From a virus: 33,734 nucleotides of DNA. Of the stretch, positions 6,838 through 14,600 are shown in pieces. The position numbers were made by a program, and so were the translations under genes. The notes beneath the pieces were generated by a model, which was given only the letters and a program-made list of their open reading frames with translations, was not told the DNA's origin and searched no databases. The stretch is from positions 1 to 33,734 of the IMG/VR virus record IMGVR_UViG_3300046337_000216. One strand, 5' to 3'. Numbering within the stretch: position 1 is the first letter of the stretch; each line of letters begins with the position of its first letter.

Positions 6838-8037
6838 ATGGCTAAGAAGATAGATCATAGCGCCAGAAAACATGCTTTGTTGTCTGCTTCTGGCGCTTCT
6901 AAATGGATCAATTGTACACCTAGTCCTAGATTAGAAGAACAATTTGAAGAATCAACATCTTCTTATGCTGCTGAAGGTACACTTGCACATGAATTCGCTG
7001 AGATCAATCTTAAAAGAGATCTAAAAATAATATCTAATAACGAATGGGCAACTACTTCTATAGCTTTTGTAGCAGATCCACTCTATTCAGATGATATGGA
7101 GGACGAAGTTCAAAAGCATGTTGATTATGTAATTCAACAATTTACTGAAGCTAAAAGAAAAACCAAATATGCTTTGCTTTTAATTGAAGAAAAAATTGAT
7201 TTGACTTTTTTCATAGAAGATGGATTTGGAACATGTGACGTTGTCATAATAGCTGATGGTGTTTTAGAAGTCATCGACTTAAAATATGGCAAAGGTGTAA
7301 GAGTTTCTGCAGAAGATAATTCTCAATTGAAATTATATGGTTTAGGCGCGCTCAGAGCTCACGAATTGATGTATGATATACATACTGTCAGATTGACGAT
7401 AACACAACCTAGAATGGATTCTATTTCGTCTTGGGAAGTATCAGCAAAAGATCTTAATTCATGGGGCGAAGAAGTTGTAATTCCAAAAGCAAAAGAAGCT
7501 TTTGCTGGAGATGGTAAACAAAAAACTGGAACATGGTGTAGATTTTGTAAAGCAAAAGCAAAATGTAAAGCCTTAGCAAATCAAAATATGGAAATAGCAA
7601 AACATGAGTTCGCAGATCCAAACCTGTTAACTGACGAAGAACTAATTGCGATATATAAAATATCTTCACAAGTTCAAGATTGGCTTAATGGTGTATCTGA
7701 GCACATTTTAAGTGAAGCTTTAAAAGGTAAAAATTGGCCTGATCATAAATTAGTCGAAGGTAGAAGCAATAGAATGCTTATTAATTTAGATAAAATTGAA
7801 GCTATATTGCTTGAAAATGATTTTGACAAAGAAGCATTCACAGTTTCCAAAATGGCAGGTCTAGGCATATTAGAAAAATTAGTTGGAAAATCTAACTTTG
7901 ATGAGCTTTTAGGTGAACACGTTATAAAACCACCGGGAAAACCAACATTAGTGCCAGAAACTGACAAGCGTCCAGAATTTGGATTGAATAAAGCTAAAGA
8001 AGAATTTGGATCTGTAGCAGACGAAAATGATCTTTAG
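6838..8037 (+). CDS. DUF2800 protein, PD-(D/E)XK nuclease-like
   Basis: The 399-residue protein matches DUF2800, a phage family related to Cas4/RecB-type nucleases. Visible features are N-terminal SASGASKWINCTPSPRLEE (about 17-35), AEGTLAHEFAE (about 46-56), the nuclease core GFGTCDVVII then LEVIDLKYGKG with the D...E/D-x-K arrangement (about 129-151), and a Cys cluster (WCRFCKAKAKCKAL, about 225-238) that could hold an Fe-S cluster. In many phages DUF2800 precedes DUF2815 and a family-A polymerase, exactly as here. It probably processes DNA in replication or recombination. Confidence 0.85.
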   Translation: MAKKIDHSARKHALLSASGASKWINCTPSPRLEEQFEESTSSYAAEGTLAHEFAEINLKRDLKIISNNEWATTSIAFVADPLYSDDMEDEVQKHVDYVIQQFTEAKRKTKYALLLIEEKIDLTFFIEDGFGTCDVVIIADGVLEVIDLKYGKGVRVSAEDNSQLKLYGLGALRAHELMYDIHTVRLTITQPRMDSISSWEVSAKDLNSWGEEVVIPKAKEAFAGDGKQKTGTWCRFCKAKAKCKALANQNMEIAKHEFADPNLLTDEELIAIYKISSQVQDWLNGVSEHILSEALKGKNWPDHKLVEGRSNRMLINLDKIEAILLENDFDKEAFTVSKMAGLGILEKLVGKSNFDELLGEHVIKPPGKPTLVPETDKRPEFGLNKAKEEFGSVADENDL

Positions 8038-8068
8038 AAAAAAAAACTTTCATTTTTTATTAAAAATA

Positions 8069-8100
8069 TTTTTTTATTAAAAATAAAGTATTTACATTAG
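8069..8100 (+). promoter_or_regulatory. promoter for the DUF2815 gene
   Basis: A T-rich -33 region (TTTTTTATT, around 8069-8078) is followed by TACATTAG (8093-8100) and GCAAA, matching the other promoters at the -7 box. The -33 box lacks the AG. Confidence 0.6.
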
Positions 8101-8136
8101 CAAACGAAATTAATATTAATTTAAAATTTTAAAAGA

Positions 8137-8673
8137 ATGTCAACAACAAAAGTAATTACAGGAAAAGCAAGAATGAGCTATGTTCATGTTTTCGAACCTG
8201 CTGCTATGGTAGAAGGTCAAGAAAAAAAGTACTCAGTTTCATTAATCATTCCTAAGAGTGATACAAAAACTCTTGAAAAAGTAAGAGCTGCTATTGCTTT
8301 AGCAACTGAAGAAGGAAAAGCAAAATTTGGTGGATCAATTCCTAAGAACTTGAAAACCCCATTGAGAGATGGTGACGAAGAGCGCGAAGATGATGAGAAT
8401 TACAAAGATGCTTATTTCATTAATGCAAATTCTGCAAGAAAACCAGGATTGGTTGATGAGAATTTAGATCCAATTTTGGACAAAGAAGAATTCTACAGTG
8501 GCTGCTTCGGTAGAGCATCTTTAAATTTCTATGCTTACAATGCATCTGGAAGCAAAGGAATTGCTTGTGGCTTAAATAATCTTCAAAAATTAGCTGATGG
8601 TGAAAAATTAGGTGGAGGCGGATCTTCTGCTGAAGATGATTTTGGATCAGATGCTAATGACGATTTGAACTAG
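8137..8673 (+). CDS. DUF2815 single-stranded DNA-binding protein (Enc34-like)
   Basis: The 178-residue protein matches DUF2815, whose studied members bind ssDNA with an OB-type fold. The start MSTTKVITGKARMSYVHVFEP, the KYSVSLIIPKSD strand, GCFGRASLNFYAYN and the GIACGLNNLQKL segment are typical. The C-terminus is Gly-rich and then acidic (DDFGSDANDDLN), like the partner-binding tails of SSB proteins. It has its own promoter, as expected for a highly expressed binding protein, and lies upstream of the polymerase. Confidence 0.85.
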   Translation: MSTTKVITGKARMSYVHVFEPAAMVEGQEKKYSVSLIIPKSDTKTLEKVRAAIALATEEGKAKFGGSIPKNLKTPLRDGDEEREDDENYKDAYFINANSARKPGLVDENLDPILDKEEFYSGCFGRASLNFYAYNASGSKGIACGLNNLQKLADGEKLGGGGSSAEDDFGSDANDDLN

Positions 8674-8690
8674 TCAAAAGTAATTCCAAA

Positions 8691-8716
8691 TAAGAACTTC
8701 AGCAATGAAGTTCTTA
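8691..8716 (+). other. GNRA-capped hairpin just before a tRNA-like element
   Basis: An 11-bp perfect stem TAAGAACTTCA / TGAAGTTCTTA is capped by GCAA. It begins 17 bases after the DUF2815 stop and ends one base before the tRNA-like element. There is no T tract, so it is more likely an mRNA 3'-end stabiliser or processing structure than a terminator. Confidence 0.75.
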
Positions 8717-8717
8717 T

Positions 8718-8812
8718 AGAGAGGTAGCTCAGTGGTAGAGCACTTAATTATCAATAATGCCTGCGTAAAATTGATATTTTAAGAGACCTTGGTTCGAATC
8801 CAAGTCTCTCAC
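8718..8812 (+). tRNA. tRNA-like element with enlarged anticodon arm
   Basis: Acceptor: AGAGAGG pairs with TCTCTCA at 8805-8811 at six of seven positions (A-A at the first pair, G-T at the last). D arm: GCTC (8727-8730) and GAGC (8738-8741) around AGTGGTA. T arm: CTTGG-TTCGAAT-CCAAG (8788-8804) is perfect. Anticodon stem CTTAA (8743-8747) / TTAAG (8779-8783) is present, but the loop is 31 bases instead of 7 and holds an inner helix TATCAAT / ATTGATA. If only TTATCAA were the loop, the anticodon would be the unlikely ATC. It may be a degenerate tRNA, an interrupted tRNA, or a tRNA mimic in the operon mRNA. Confidence 0.6.
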
Positions 8813-8844
8813 AAATTAACAAGCAAAACACCTACTACAAAATA

Positions 8845-10806
8845 ATGGCAAAAAAGTTACACGTCGATATTGAAACTTTTAGCTCAGTAGATATAATGTC
8901 ATCAGGTGCTTACAAATATATGGAGTCAATAGATTTTGAAATCCTTATTGTGGCATTCGCTTTTGACAATGATCCTATCGAGATAATAGATTTGGCTCAA
9001 GGAGAAGTTTTACCTGAGCATTTTATACAAGCGCTTCTAGATCCAACAATTGAAAAGCATGCTCATAATGCTAATTTTGAGCGACAAGCTTTTAAGCAAA
9101 TAGGATATGATGTTCCAGCATCTGAATGGCACTGTTCAGCGGTTAAAGCAGCTTATTCAGGTTTGCCACTTTCACTTGAAGCAGTTTCAAAAGCAATGGC
9201 TTTAGAAGAAAAAGCAAAATCAGCTACAGGAAAAGCATTAATAAAATTCTTTTCATGCCCAATTAAGCCTACAAAAGTAAATGGAATGCGTGAACGTAAT
9301 TTTCCAAAACATGATCTAATTAAATGGGAGCAATATAAGCTTTATTGTATGCAGGACGTTGAAGCAGAACGCGAAATTGACAATAGACTTATTTCGCATA
9401 AAATTCCAGAATTTGAAAGGTTGAACTACATACTTGATCAGAAAATAAATGACAAAGGAATTCTTATAGATTTGATCATGGCAAAAAATGCTTATGAAAT
9501 CGACGAAAGATTTTCTTTAGAACTTGAAAATAAAGTTAAAGATCTAACTGAAATTGATAATCCTAACAGTGCCGCCCAACTCAAAGTATGGCTAAGTAGC
9601 GCCATGCAAAAAGAAATCAAAACATTAGCAAAAGGTGATATTCCATTGCTCATACAAGAGGCTGGGCCTGGCATTGTTTCTGATGTCCTAGGATTAAGAA
9701 AAAAACTTTCGAAATCATCTACTAAGAAATATACAGCAATGTTGAACTGTGCATGCGAGGATGAGCGAGCACATGGTTTGTTTCAATTTTATGGTGCAAA
9801 TCGTACAGGAAGATGGGCAGGTCGATTAGTACAGTTGCAAAATCTACCACAAAATCATATAAGTGATTTGCAAGAAGCTAGAAATGTTATTGCTTCAGGT
9901 GATTATGATCATGCAACAATGCTTTACGACGACGTTTCGTCTATACTTTCACAATTAATAAGAACTACTTTTATTGCAAAACCAGGATTTACTTTTGCAG
10001 TAGCGGATTTTAGTGCAATTGAGGCTCGAGTTATTGCTTGGTTAGCTAATGAAAAATGGCGATTAGATGTTTTCAATACTCACGGTAAAATTTACGAAGC
10101 ATCAGCATCAATGATGTTCAATGTTCCAATTGAAAGTGTGACAAAAGGATCTGATCTTAGAGACAAAGGTAAAATTGCCGAATTGGCTTTAGGTTACCAA
10201 GGTGCTTTAGGTGCACTTACAAAAATGGGCGGTGAAAAAATGGGATTGTCAGATATGGAAATGACTGCTATTGTAAAAAAATGGCGAAAAGCAAATCTAT
10301 CAATAGTTGATCTTTGGAAGGATGTAGAAACTTGTGCAATAAGAGCTATTGAAAAAAAATCTACAATCATATCTAAATATAGAAATCTAGAATTCAGTTG
10401 TGATGGTGAAGTTTTTACAATCAAACTGCCATCAGGAAGAAAATTATACTACCAAAAGCCTTCTTTTTCAACAAACAAATGGGATCAAAAAAGTATCAAA
10501 TATAAGGGCATGGATCAAGTTACCAAACAATGGATCTATGTTGATACTTATGGTGGAAAATTAGTTGAAAATATAGTTCAAGCAATTGCTAGGGATTTGC
10601 TAGCTTATTCAATGTTAAAAATTGACAGAGCAGGATTCGAAATAGTGATGCATGTACACGACGAAGTTGTTTGCGAAATACCTGAAGAAAATCAGGAAAC
10701 TCATTTAGAAAAAATGTGTTATATTATGGGCCAAGAAGTTCCTTGGGCTTTAGGACTACCAAACAGAGCTGATGGATATTTAACTGAATTTTATAAAAAA
10801 GACTAA
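8845..10806 (+). CDS. family-A DNA polymerase with 3'-5' exonuclease domain
   Basis: This is the 653-residue replicative polymerase of the phage. The N-terminal DEDD exonuclease shows HVDIETFSS (D8, E10), HNANFERQAF (about 74-83) and YCMQDVEAE (about 169-177). The polymerase domain shows motif A DFSAIEARVIAWLA (about 387-400), motif B-type RDKGKIAELALGYQGALG (about 439-456) and motif C HVHDEVV (about 604-610). There is no 5'-3' exonuclease domain, as usual for phage enzymes. It follows DUF2815 and is 4 bases before the primase-helicase gene. The leader AATTAACAAGCAAAA before it is shared with the promoters at 15993 and 21203. Confidence 0.95.
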   Translation: MAKKLHVDIETFSSVDIMSSGAYKYMESIDFEILIVAFAFDNDPIEIIDLAQGEVLPEHFIQALLDPTIEKHAHNANFERQAFKQIGYDVPASEWHCSAVKAAYSGLPLSLEAVSKAMALEEKAKSATGKALIKFFSCPIKPTKVNGMRERNFPKHDLIKWEQYKLYCMQDVEAEREIDNRLISHKIPEFERLNYILDQKINDKGILIDLIMAKNAYEIDERFSLELENKVKDLTEIDNPNSAAQLKVWLSSAMQKEIKTLAKGDIPLLIQEAGPGIVSDVLGLRKKLSKSSTKKYTAMLNCACEDERAHGLFQFYGANRTGRWAGRLVQLQNLPQNHISDLQEARNVIASGDYDHATMLYDDVSSILSQLIRTTFIAKPGFTFAVADFSAIEARVIAWLANEKWRLDVFNTHGKIYEASASMMFNVPIESVTKGSDLRDKGKIAELALGYQGALGALTKMGGEKMGLSDMEMTAIVKKWRKANLSIVDLWKDVETCAIRAIEKKSTIISKYRNLEFSCDGEVFTIKLPSGRKLYYQKPSFSTNKWDQKSIKYKGMDQVTKQWIYVDTYGGKLVENIVQAIARDLLAYSMLKIDRAGFEIVMHVHDEVVCEIPEENQETHLEKMCYIMGQEVPWALGLPNRADGYLTEFYKKD

Positions 10807-10810
10807 GCTT

Positions 10811-13189
10811 ATGAAATTCGACGGAACAATAAACCTTGCAACAGGTATGAGCGCCAAATCAAAGATTTGGAAAAATAAAAAAATGCTTTGGTCTGATTAT
10901 GTTGCCAGACTTTTAGAAGAAAATAAAACAAATGAAACATACAAGGAATTTATATCAGCTACTAAAGAAGAACAATCAAAAATAAAAGATGTTGGCGGTT
11001 ATGTCGGTGGATATTTAAGAGGTGGAAAACGAAATCCAGAAAATGTTGTCCATAGACAAATCATGACTCTAGATATAGATTTTGCTCACCTTGATTTTTG
11101 GGACGATTTTTGCATGCAGTTTGAAAATGCTGCAGTAATTCATGGAACTCATAAGCATTCTGATGCTTCGCCTAGATATAGATTGATAATGCCATTATCA
11201 AGAGAAGCTACGCCAGACGAATATGTTGCAGTTTCAAGACAAGTTGCAGGGATTTTAGGAATTGATCTTTTTGACAACACAACATTTGAAACCAATAGAC
11301 TTATGTTTTGGCCATCCAATCCAAAAGATGTTGAGTATTATGCAAAGTTTCAAGATGGCCCATGGGTAGATGTTGATGCAACATTAGCAACATATATTGA
11401 TTGGAAAGACACTAGTTTATGGCCAACAGCAGATAAAAAATATCGCGAGATCGGAGACGCTTCTAAAAAGCAAGAAGATCCTGAAAATAAAAAAGGTATT
11501 GTTGGAGCATTTTGCAGAACTTATGGGATCAATGAAGTTCTTGAAACTTTTTTAGCTGATGTTTATATTCCTACAGCAGATGACAATCGCTATACTTATA
11601 CAAAAGGAACTACAGCAGCTGGATTAATGTTGTATGATAATAAATTTGCATATTCACACCATGGAACCGATCCATGCGGTGGCAAACTATCAAATGCTTT
11701 TGATCTTGTTCGTATACATTTGTTTGGTCATCTTGATAACAATGAAGATTTGCTTAATGTAGCTAAATCTAAGAGCTTTGCTGCAATGGAAGAATTTGCA
11801 AGAAAAGATTCAAATGTTAAAAAGACAATAGCAACCGAAAATATAGCAAGCTCTAAATATGATTTTGCTGAAGAACCAGATGACGAAGTTGAAGAAGCAA
11901 GCATCGATTGGATGACTGAACTTGAAGCAGATTCTAAAGGAAACTATTTTTCTTCAGCAACCAATATTAATATCATATTAGCAAATGATAGTAGGCTAAA
12001 AGATATTTTTAGACAAAACGATTTTGATGGCAAAAGATATGTTTTTGGAAATCTACCTTGGCGAAAAGTTCCAAAACCTGAGTCAGTTAAAAATGTTGAC
12101 TATTCAGGTGTTAGAAACTATATTGAAAGTATTTATGGAATTGCCGGAACTTTAAAAATAGATGACTCGTTAGCTTTGGAATTTGAAAAAAGATCATTCC
12201 ATCCAATTAAAGAATATTTAAGCAACTTAGTTTGGGACGAAGAAAAAAGAATAGATAATTTGCTTATTGATTATTTTGGTGCTGATGACAACATCTATTC
12301 AAGAGAAGCTATAAGAAAAATGCTGGTTGCAGCAGTTGCTCGTGTATTTAAACCTGGTTGCAAATTCGATCTAGTGCTTACTTTAATAGGTGATCAAGGA
12401 ACAAAGAAAAGTAGTTTCATTAAAAAGCTAGGCAAAGAATGGTTTTCAGATACATTTATGACAGTTCAAGGAAAAGAAGCTTTGGAACAAATACAAGGAG
12501 CTTGGTTGATTGAAATGGCAGAACTTTCAGGATTAAGAAAAGCTGAAGTTGAAGCAATCAAGCATTTTATATCTAAGCAAGAAGATTCATTTAGACCTGC
12601 TTATGCTCGAACATCTGAAACTTTTCACAGACAATGTGTATTTTTTGGAACAACAAACAAAAAAGACTTTTTAACAGACCCATCAGGAAACCGTAGATTC
12701 ATGCCTATTGATGTAAAACCTGAAAAGGTAGTGAAGGATGTATGGATTAATTTAGATTCAGAGATTGATCAGATATGGGCCGAGGCAATGTACTTATTCA
12801 AACAAGGTGAAAAAATATTTTTAAGTGAAGAAGCTGAAAAGATTGCTAAGAATGAACAGGCTCAACATTGTGAAACTGACGATCGAAAAGGATTGCTCGA
12901 ACAATATTTAGACAAGACTTTGCCAGAAGATTGGAAATCAAAAGATGTTTTTGAAAGACGACTATATTTAGAAGATCCATTGGCTGCTGGAACTATTCAA
13001 CGCGATTATGTTTGCATGGCTGAGATATGGTGCGAATGCTTAGGCAAAAATAAAGAAGATATGAGCCGCTACAATACTCGCGATATGAATGATATTATGA
13101 AGTCGCTTGAAGATTGGGAGTATCATGCATCAACTAGGAATTTTGAATTATACGGAAAACAAAAATATTATTCTAGAAAATTATATTAA
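10811..13189 (+). CDS. VirE-type primase-helicase
   Basis: This 792-residue protein combines an N-terminal primase-like region with a C-terminal VirE/D5-like ATPase (PF05272 type). The N-terminal part includes MTLDIDFAHLDFWDDF (about 84-99) and HKHSDASPRYRLIMPLSREA (about 114-133), reminiscent of archaeo-eukaryotic primases. The ATPase has Walker A GDQGTKKSS (about 527-535), Walker B-like AWLIEMAELSG, and FFGTTNKKDFLTDPSGNRRF with sensor and arginine-finger residues. It should unwind DNA and lay primers for the adjacent polymerase. The order polymerase, VirE protein, VRR-NUC, SNF2 helicase is a known phage replication cassette. Confidence 0.9.
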   Translation: MKFDGTINLATGMSAKSKIWKNKKMLWSDYVARLLEENKTNETYKEFISATKEEQSKIKDVGGYVGGYLRGGKRNPENVVHRQIMTLDIDFAHLDFWDDFCMQFENAAVIHGTHKHSDASPRYRLIMPLSREATPDEYVAVSRQVAGILGIDLFDNTTFETNRLMFWPSNPKDVEYYAKFQDGPWVDVDATLATYIDWKDTSLWPTADKKYREIGDASKKQEDPENKKGIVGAFCRTYGINEVLETFLADVYIPTADDNRYTYTKGTTAAGLMLYDNKFAYSHHGTDPCGGKLSNAFDLVRIHLFGHLDNNEDLLNVAKSKSFAAMEEFARKDSNVKKTIATENIASSKYDFAEEPDDEVEEASIDWMTELEADSKGNYFSSATNINIILANDSRLKDIFRQNDFDGKRYVFGNLPWRKVPKPESVKNVDYSGVRNYIESIYGIAGTLKIDDSLALEFEKRSFHPIKEYLSNLVWDEEKRIDNLLIDYFGADDNIYSREAIRKMLVAAVARVFKPGCKFDLVLTLIGDQGTKKSSFIKKLGKEWFSDTFMTVQGKEALEQIQGAWLIEMAELSGLRKAEVEAIKHFISKQEDSFRPAYARTSETFHRQCVFFGTTNKKDFLTDPSGNRRFMPIDVKPEKVVKDVWINLDSEIDQIWAEAMYLFKQGEKIFLSEEAEKIAKNEQAQHCETDDRKGLLEQYLDKTLPEDWKSKDVFERRLYLEDPLAAGTIQRDYVCMAEIWCECLGKNKEDMSRYNTRDMNDIMKSLEDWEYHASTRNFELYGKQKYYSRKLY

Positions 13190-13191
13190 CT

Positions 13192-13578
13192 ATGGAATTT
13201 GATTTTAACAAAAAATTGACTAAAGGTCGCAAAACTGATTTTGCGAATTTAATGAAACAACTTTCAAACAAAATTGGTTTTAAAGTTTCTTCACGTGGTT
13301 GGGGATATATTATGGAACAAGCTGGCTACATAAACAAAGATCAATTTGACAAAGTTGCCAATGCAATTAATGATTGTAGAAAAGAAGGATTCTTGCCAAA
13401 GGTTGCCAAAAAGTTAGTTACTGAGATTATTGAAAAATATCTTGGTAAAGATTCACTTGATCGCTTTGAAGCTAAAAGACAAGAAATAGATGCTAAATAC
13501 GAAATTATTTTAGATGACTTAGAAATTAGACAACCTATTATGAAAGTCATTAAAATAGTTGAAGATTCTGAAGAATAA
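13192..13578 (+). CDS. unknown basic helical protein of the replication cassette
   Basis: This 128-residue protein starts 2 bases after the primase-helicase stop. The first third is basic (KKLTKGRKTDFANLMKQLSN), the middle holds SSRGWGYIMEQAGYINKDQF and AINDCRKEGFLP, and the C-terminus is a charged helix (RFEAKRQEIDAKYEIILDDLE). The middle segment looks like a small winged-helix or DNA-binding unit. I cannot name a family. Its stop overlaps the start of the startless ORF at 13575. Confidence 0.7.
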   Translation: MEFDFNKKLTKGRKTDFANLMKQLSNKIGFKVSSRGWGYIMEQAGYINKDQFDKVANAINDCRKEGFLPKVAKKLVTEIIEKYLGKDSLDRFEAKRQEIDAKYEIILDDLEIRQPIMKVIKIVEDSEE

Positions 13579-13754
13579 ACACGTTAGTAGCTAGCTCATA
13601 CTCTGAAGATAACACTTGGCATATTTTCAGAGAGGATGGAAAAGAAGTTAAATTCACAATAATAAATGGAATTATAAAATCTTACTATTATAGATTGACA
13701 GATCTTGAGCTAGATTATATTAAAAATAATTTAGTTCATGGAGATCGAAAGTGA
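13575..13754 (+). CDS. 59-codon ORF without a standard start codon
   Basis: The frame is open from 13572 to the TGA at 13752-13754 and encodes a protein-like sequence including SYSEDNTWHIFREDGKEVKF, NGIIKSYYYRL and TDLELDYIKNN. There is no ATG or GTG, and the only TTG (about 13695) is too late. The first plausible codon is ATA at 13575, overlapping the previous stop (ATAA). A -1 shift near the end of the upstream gene could also enter this frame, but no classic slippery heptamer is present. It overlaps the VRR-NUC start by 17 bases. It may be a gene with a rare start, a frameshift extension, or a decayed gene. Confidence 0.45.
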   Translation: MNTLVASSYSEDNTWHIFREDGKEVKFTIINGIIKSYYYRLTDLELDYIKNNLVHGDRK

Positions 13755-14022
13755 AAAATATCTTGAGAGAAAACTCTCAGAAGAAGTTAAAAAAATAGGC
13801 GGATGGTCAATCAAATTATTATCGACTCATTTGACTGGCTTACCTGACAGGCTTTGCTTGTTGCCTAAAGGCCGCCTTTTTTTTATCGAATTAAAAACAA
13901 CAAATCAGAAACCAAAGAAGATTCAAATTCTAATACATAAGAAACTCACAGATATAGGGTTTTTGGTATTAGTGATTGATACCTCAGAAAAAATAAAAGA
14001 ATTTATTAAAGATCATGAATAG
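13738..14022 (+). CDS. VRR-NUC domain nuclease
   Basis: This 94-residue stand-alone VRR-NUC protein belongs to the PD-(D/E)XK nuclease superfamily. It shows an N-terminal LERKLSEEVKKIGGWSIKL helix with the conserved Glu, GLPDRLCLLPKGRLFFIELKT with catalytic D (PDR), E and K (IELK), and a C-terminal helix typical of the family (IHKKLTDIGF). Phage members act on branched DNA such as Holliday-type junctions or flaps and usually lie beside an SNF2 helicase. Here an HNH gene separates them. The ATG lies inside the end of the preceding startless ORF. Confidence 0.9.
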   Translation: MEIESEKYLERKLSEEVKKIGGWSIKLLSTHLTGLPDRLCLLPKGRLFFIELKTTNQKPKKIQILIHKKLTDIGFLVLVIDTSEKIKEFIKDHE

Positions 14023-14067
14023 AAAAAAAAAGAACAATCTTTTTATATGGGATTAGGAATTTAGTAT

Positions 14068-14075
14068 TATATTTG
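14068..14075 (+). promoter_or_regulatory. putative -7 box for the HNH gene
   Basis: TATATTTG is a perfect Bacteroidetes -7 box, 12 bases before the HNH ATG. No clear -33 box is found at the spacing used elsewhere, so this is weaker than the other promoters. It would give the HNH gene expression independent of the replication operon. Confidence 0.4.
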
Positions 14076-14087
14076 CCAAAAAAAAAT

Positions 14088-14600
14088 ATGCAAAAAACCT
14101 GTAAAAAATGTGGAAATGTCTTTAAAGTTAAACCTAGCAAAGCTGATAAAACCAACTTCTGTAATAAAATATGTGCTTCAAGAAAATTAAAAATACCTTG
14201 TAAAGAGTGTAGCCTATTAGTAGAACGGGTTCCAAGTCAAATATTAAAAGACGTTTATTGCGGAAAAGAGTGTGCTAAAATAGGTAAAAGTAAAAAATTT
14301 ACAGCCATGAATATTAAACTTAATCCAACTAGAATGACAGTAAAAACAAGAACTAAGATACGTAATGCTCATTTAGGAAAAGGAGAATGCAAAGGATATG
14401 AGAAGACTTTTGGCGTCCACACCCATAGAATAGTAGCTGCAGAAAAATTAGGTAGACCTTTAAAAAAGGGTGAAATTGTCCACCATATTGACGAAGTAAA
14501 AAGAAACAATAGCCCAGAAAATCTAGAGGTATTTGCCTCACAAGCTGAACATGCTAAGCTTCACTTTTTAAAAAATAATCCAAATGCTAAAAAAAGATAG
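14088..14600 (+). CDS. HNH endonuclease with zinc-finger N-terminus (homing type)
   Basis: The product has 170 residues from the ATG at 14088; an upstream TTG at 14073 lies in the promoter box and is rejected. The N-terminus has two Cys-pair zinc knuckles (CKKCGNVFK...FCNKICASRK and CKECS...YCGKECAKIG). A middle region with RTKIRNAHLGKG may bind DNA. The C-terminal HNH nuclease shows HTHRIVAAEKLGRPLKKGE and VHHIDEVKRNNSPENLEVF. Free-standing HNH genes in phages are usually selfish homing elements. It lies between VRR-NUC and SNF2 genes that are normally neighbours, and its 3' end overlaps the helicase start by 17 bases. Confidence 0.85.
   Translation: MQKTCKKCGNVFKVKPSKADKTNFCNKICASRKLKIPCKECSLLVERVPSQILKDVYCGKECAKIGKSKKFTAMNIKLNPTRMTVKTRTKIRNAHLGKGECKGYEKTFGVHTHRIVAAEKLGRPLKKGEIVHHIDEVKRNNSPENLEVFASQAEHAKLHFLKNNPNAKKR

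Noticed and set aside
8718-8812. Normal tRNA with anticodon ATC
   Set aside because: It would require ignoring 24 bases of the anticodon loop, and such an unmodified ATC anticodon is not expected. Reported as tRNA-like instead.
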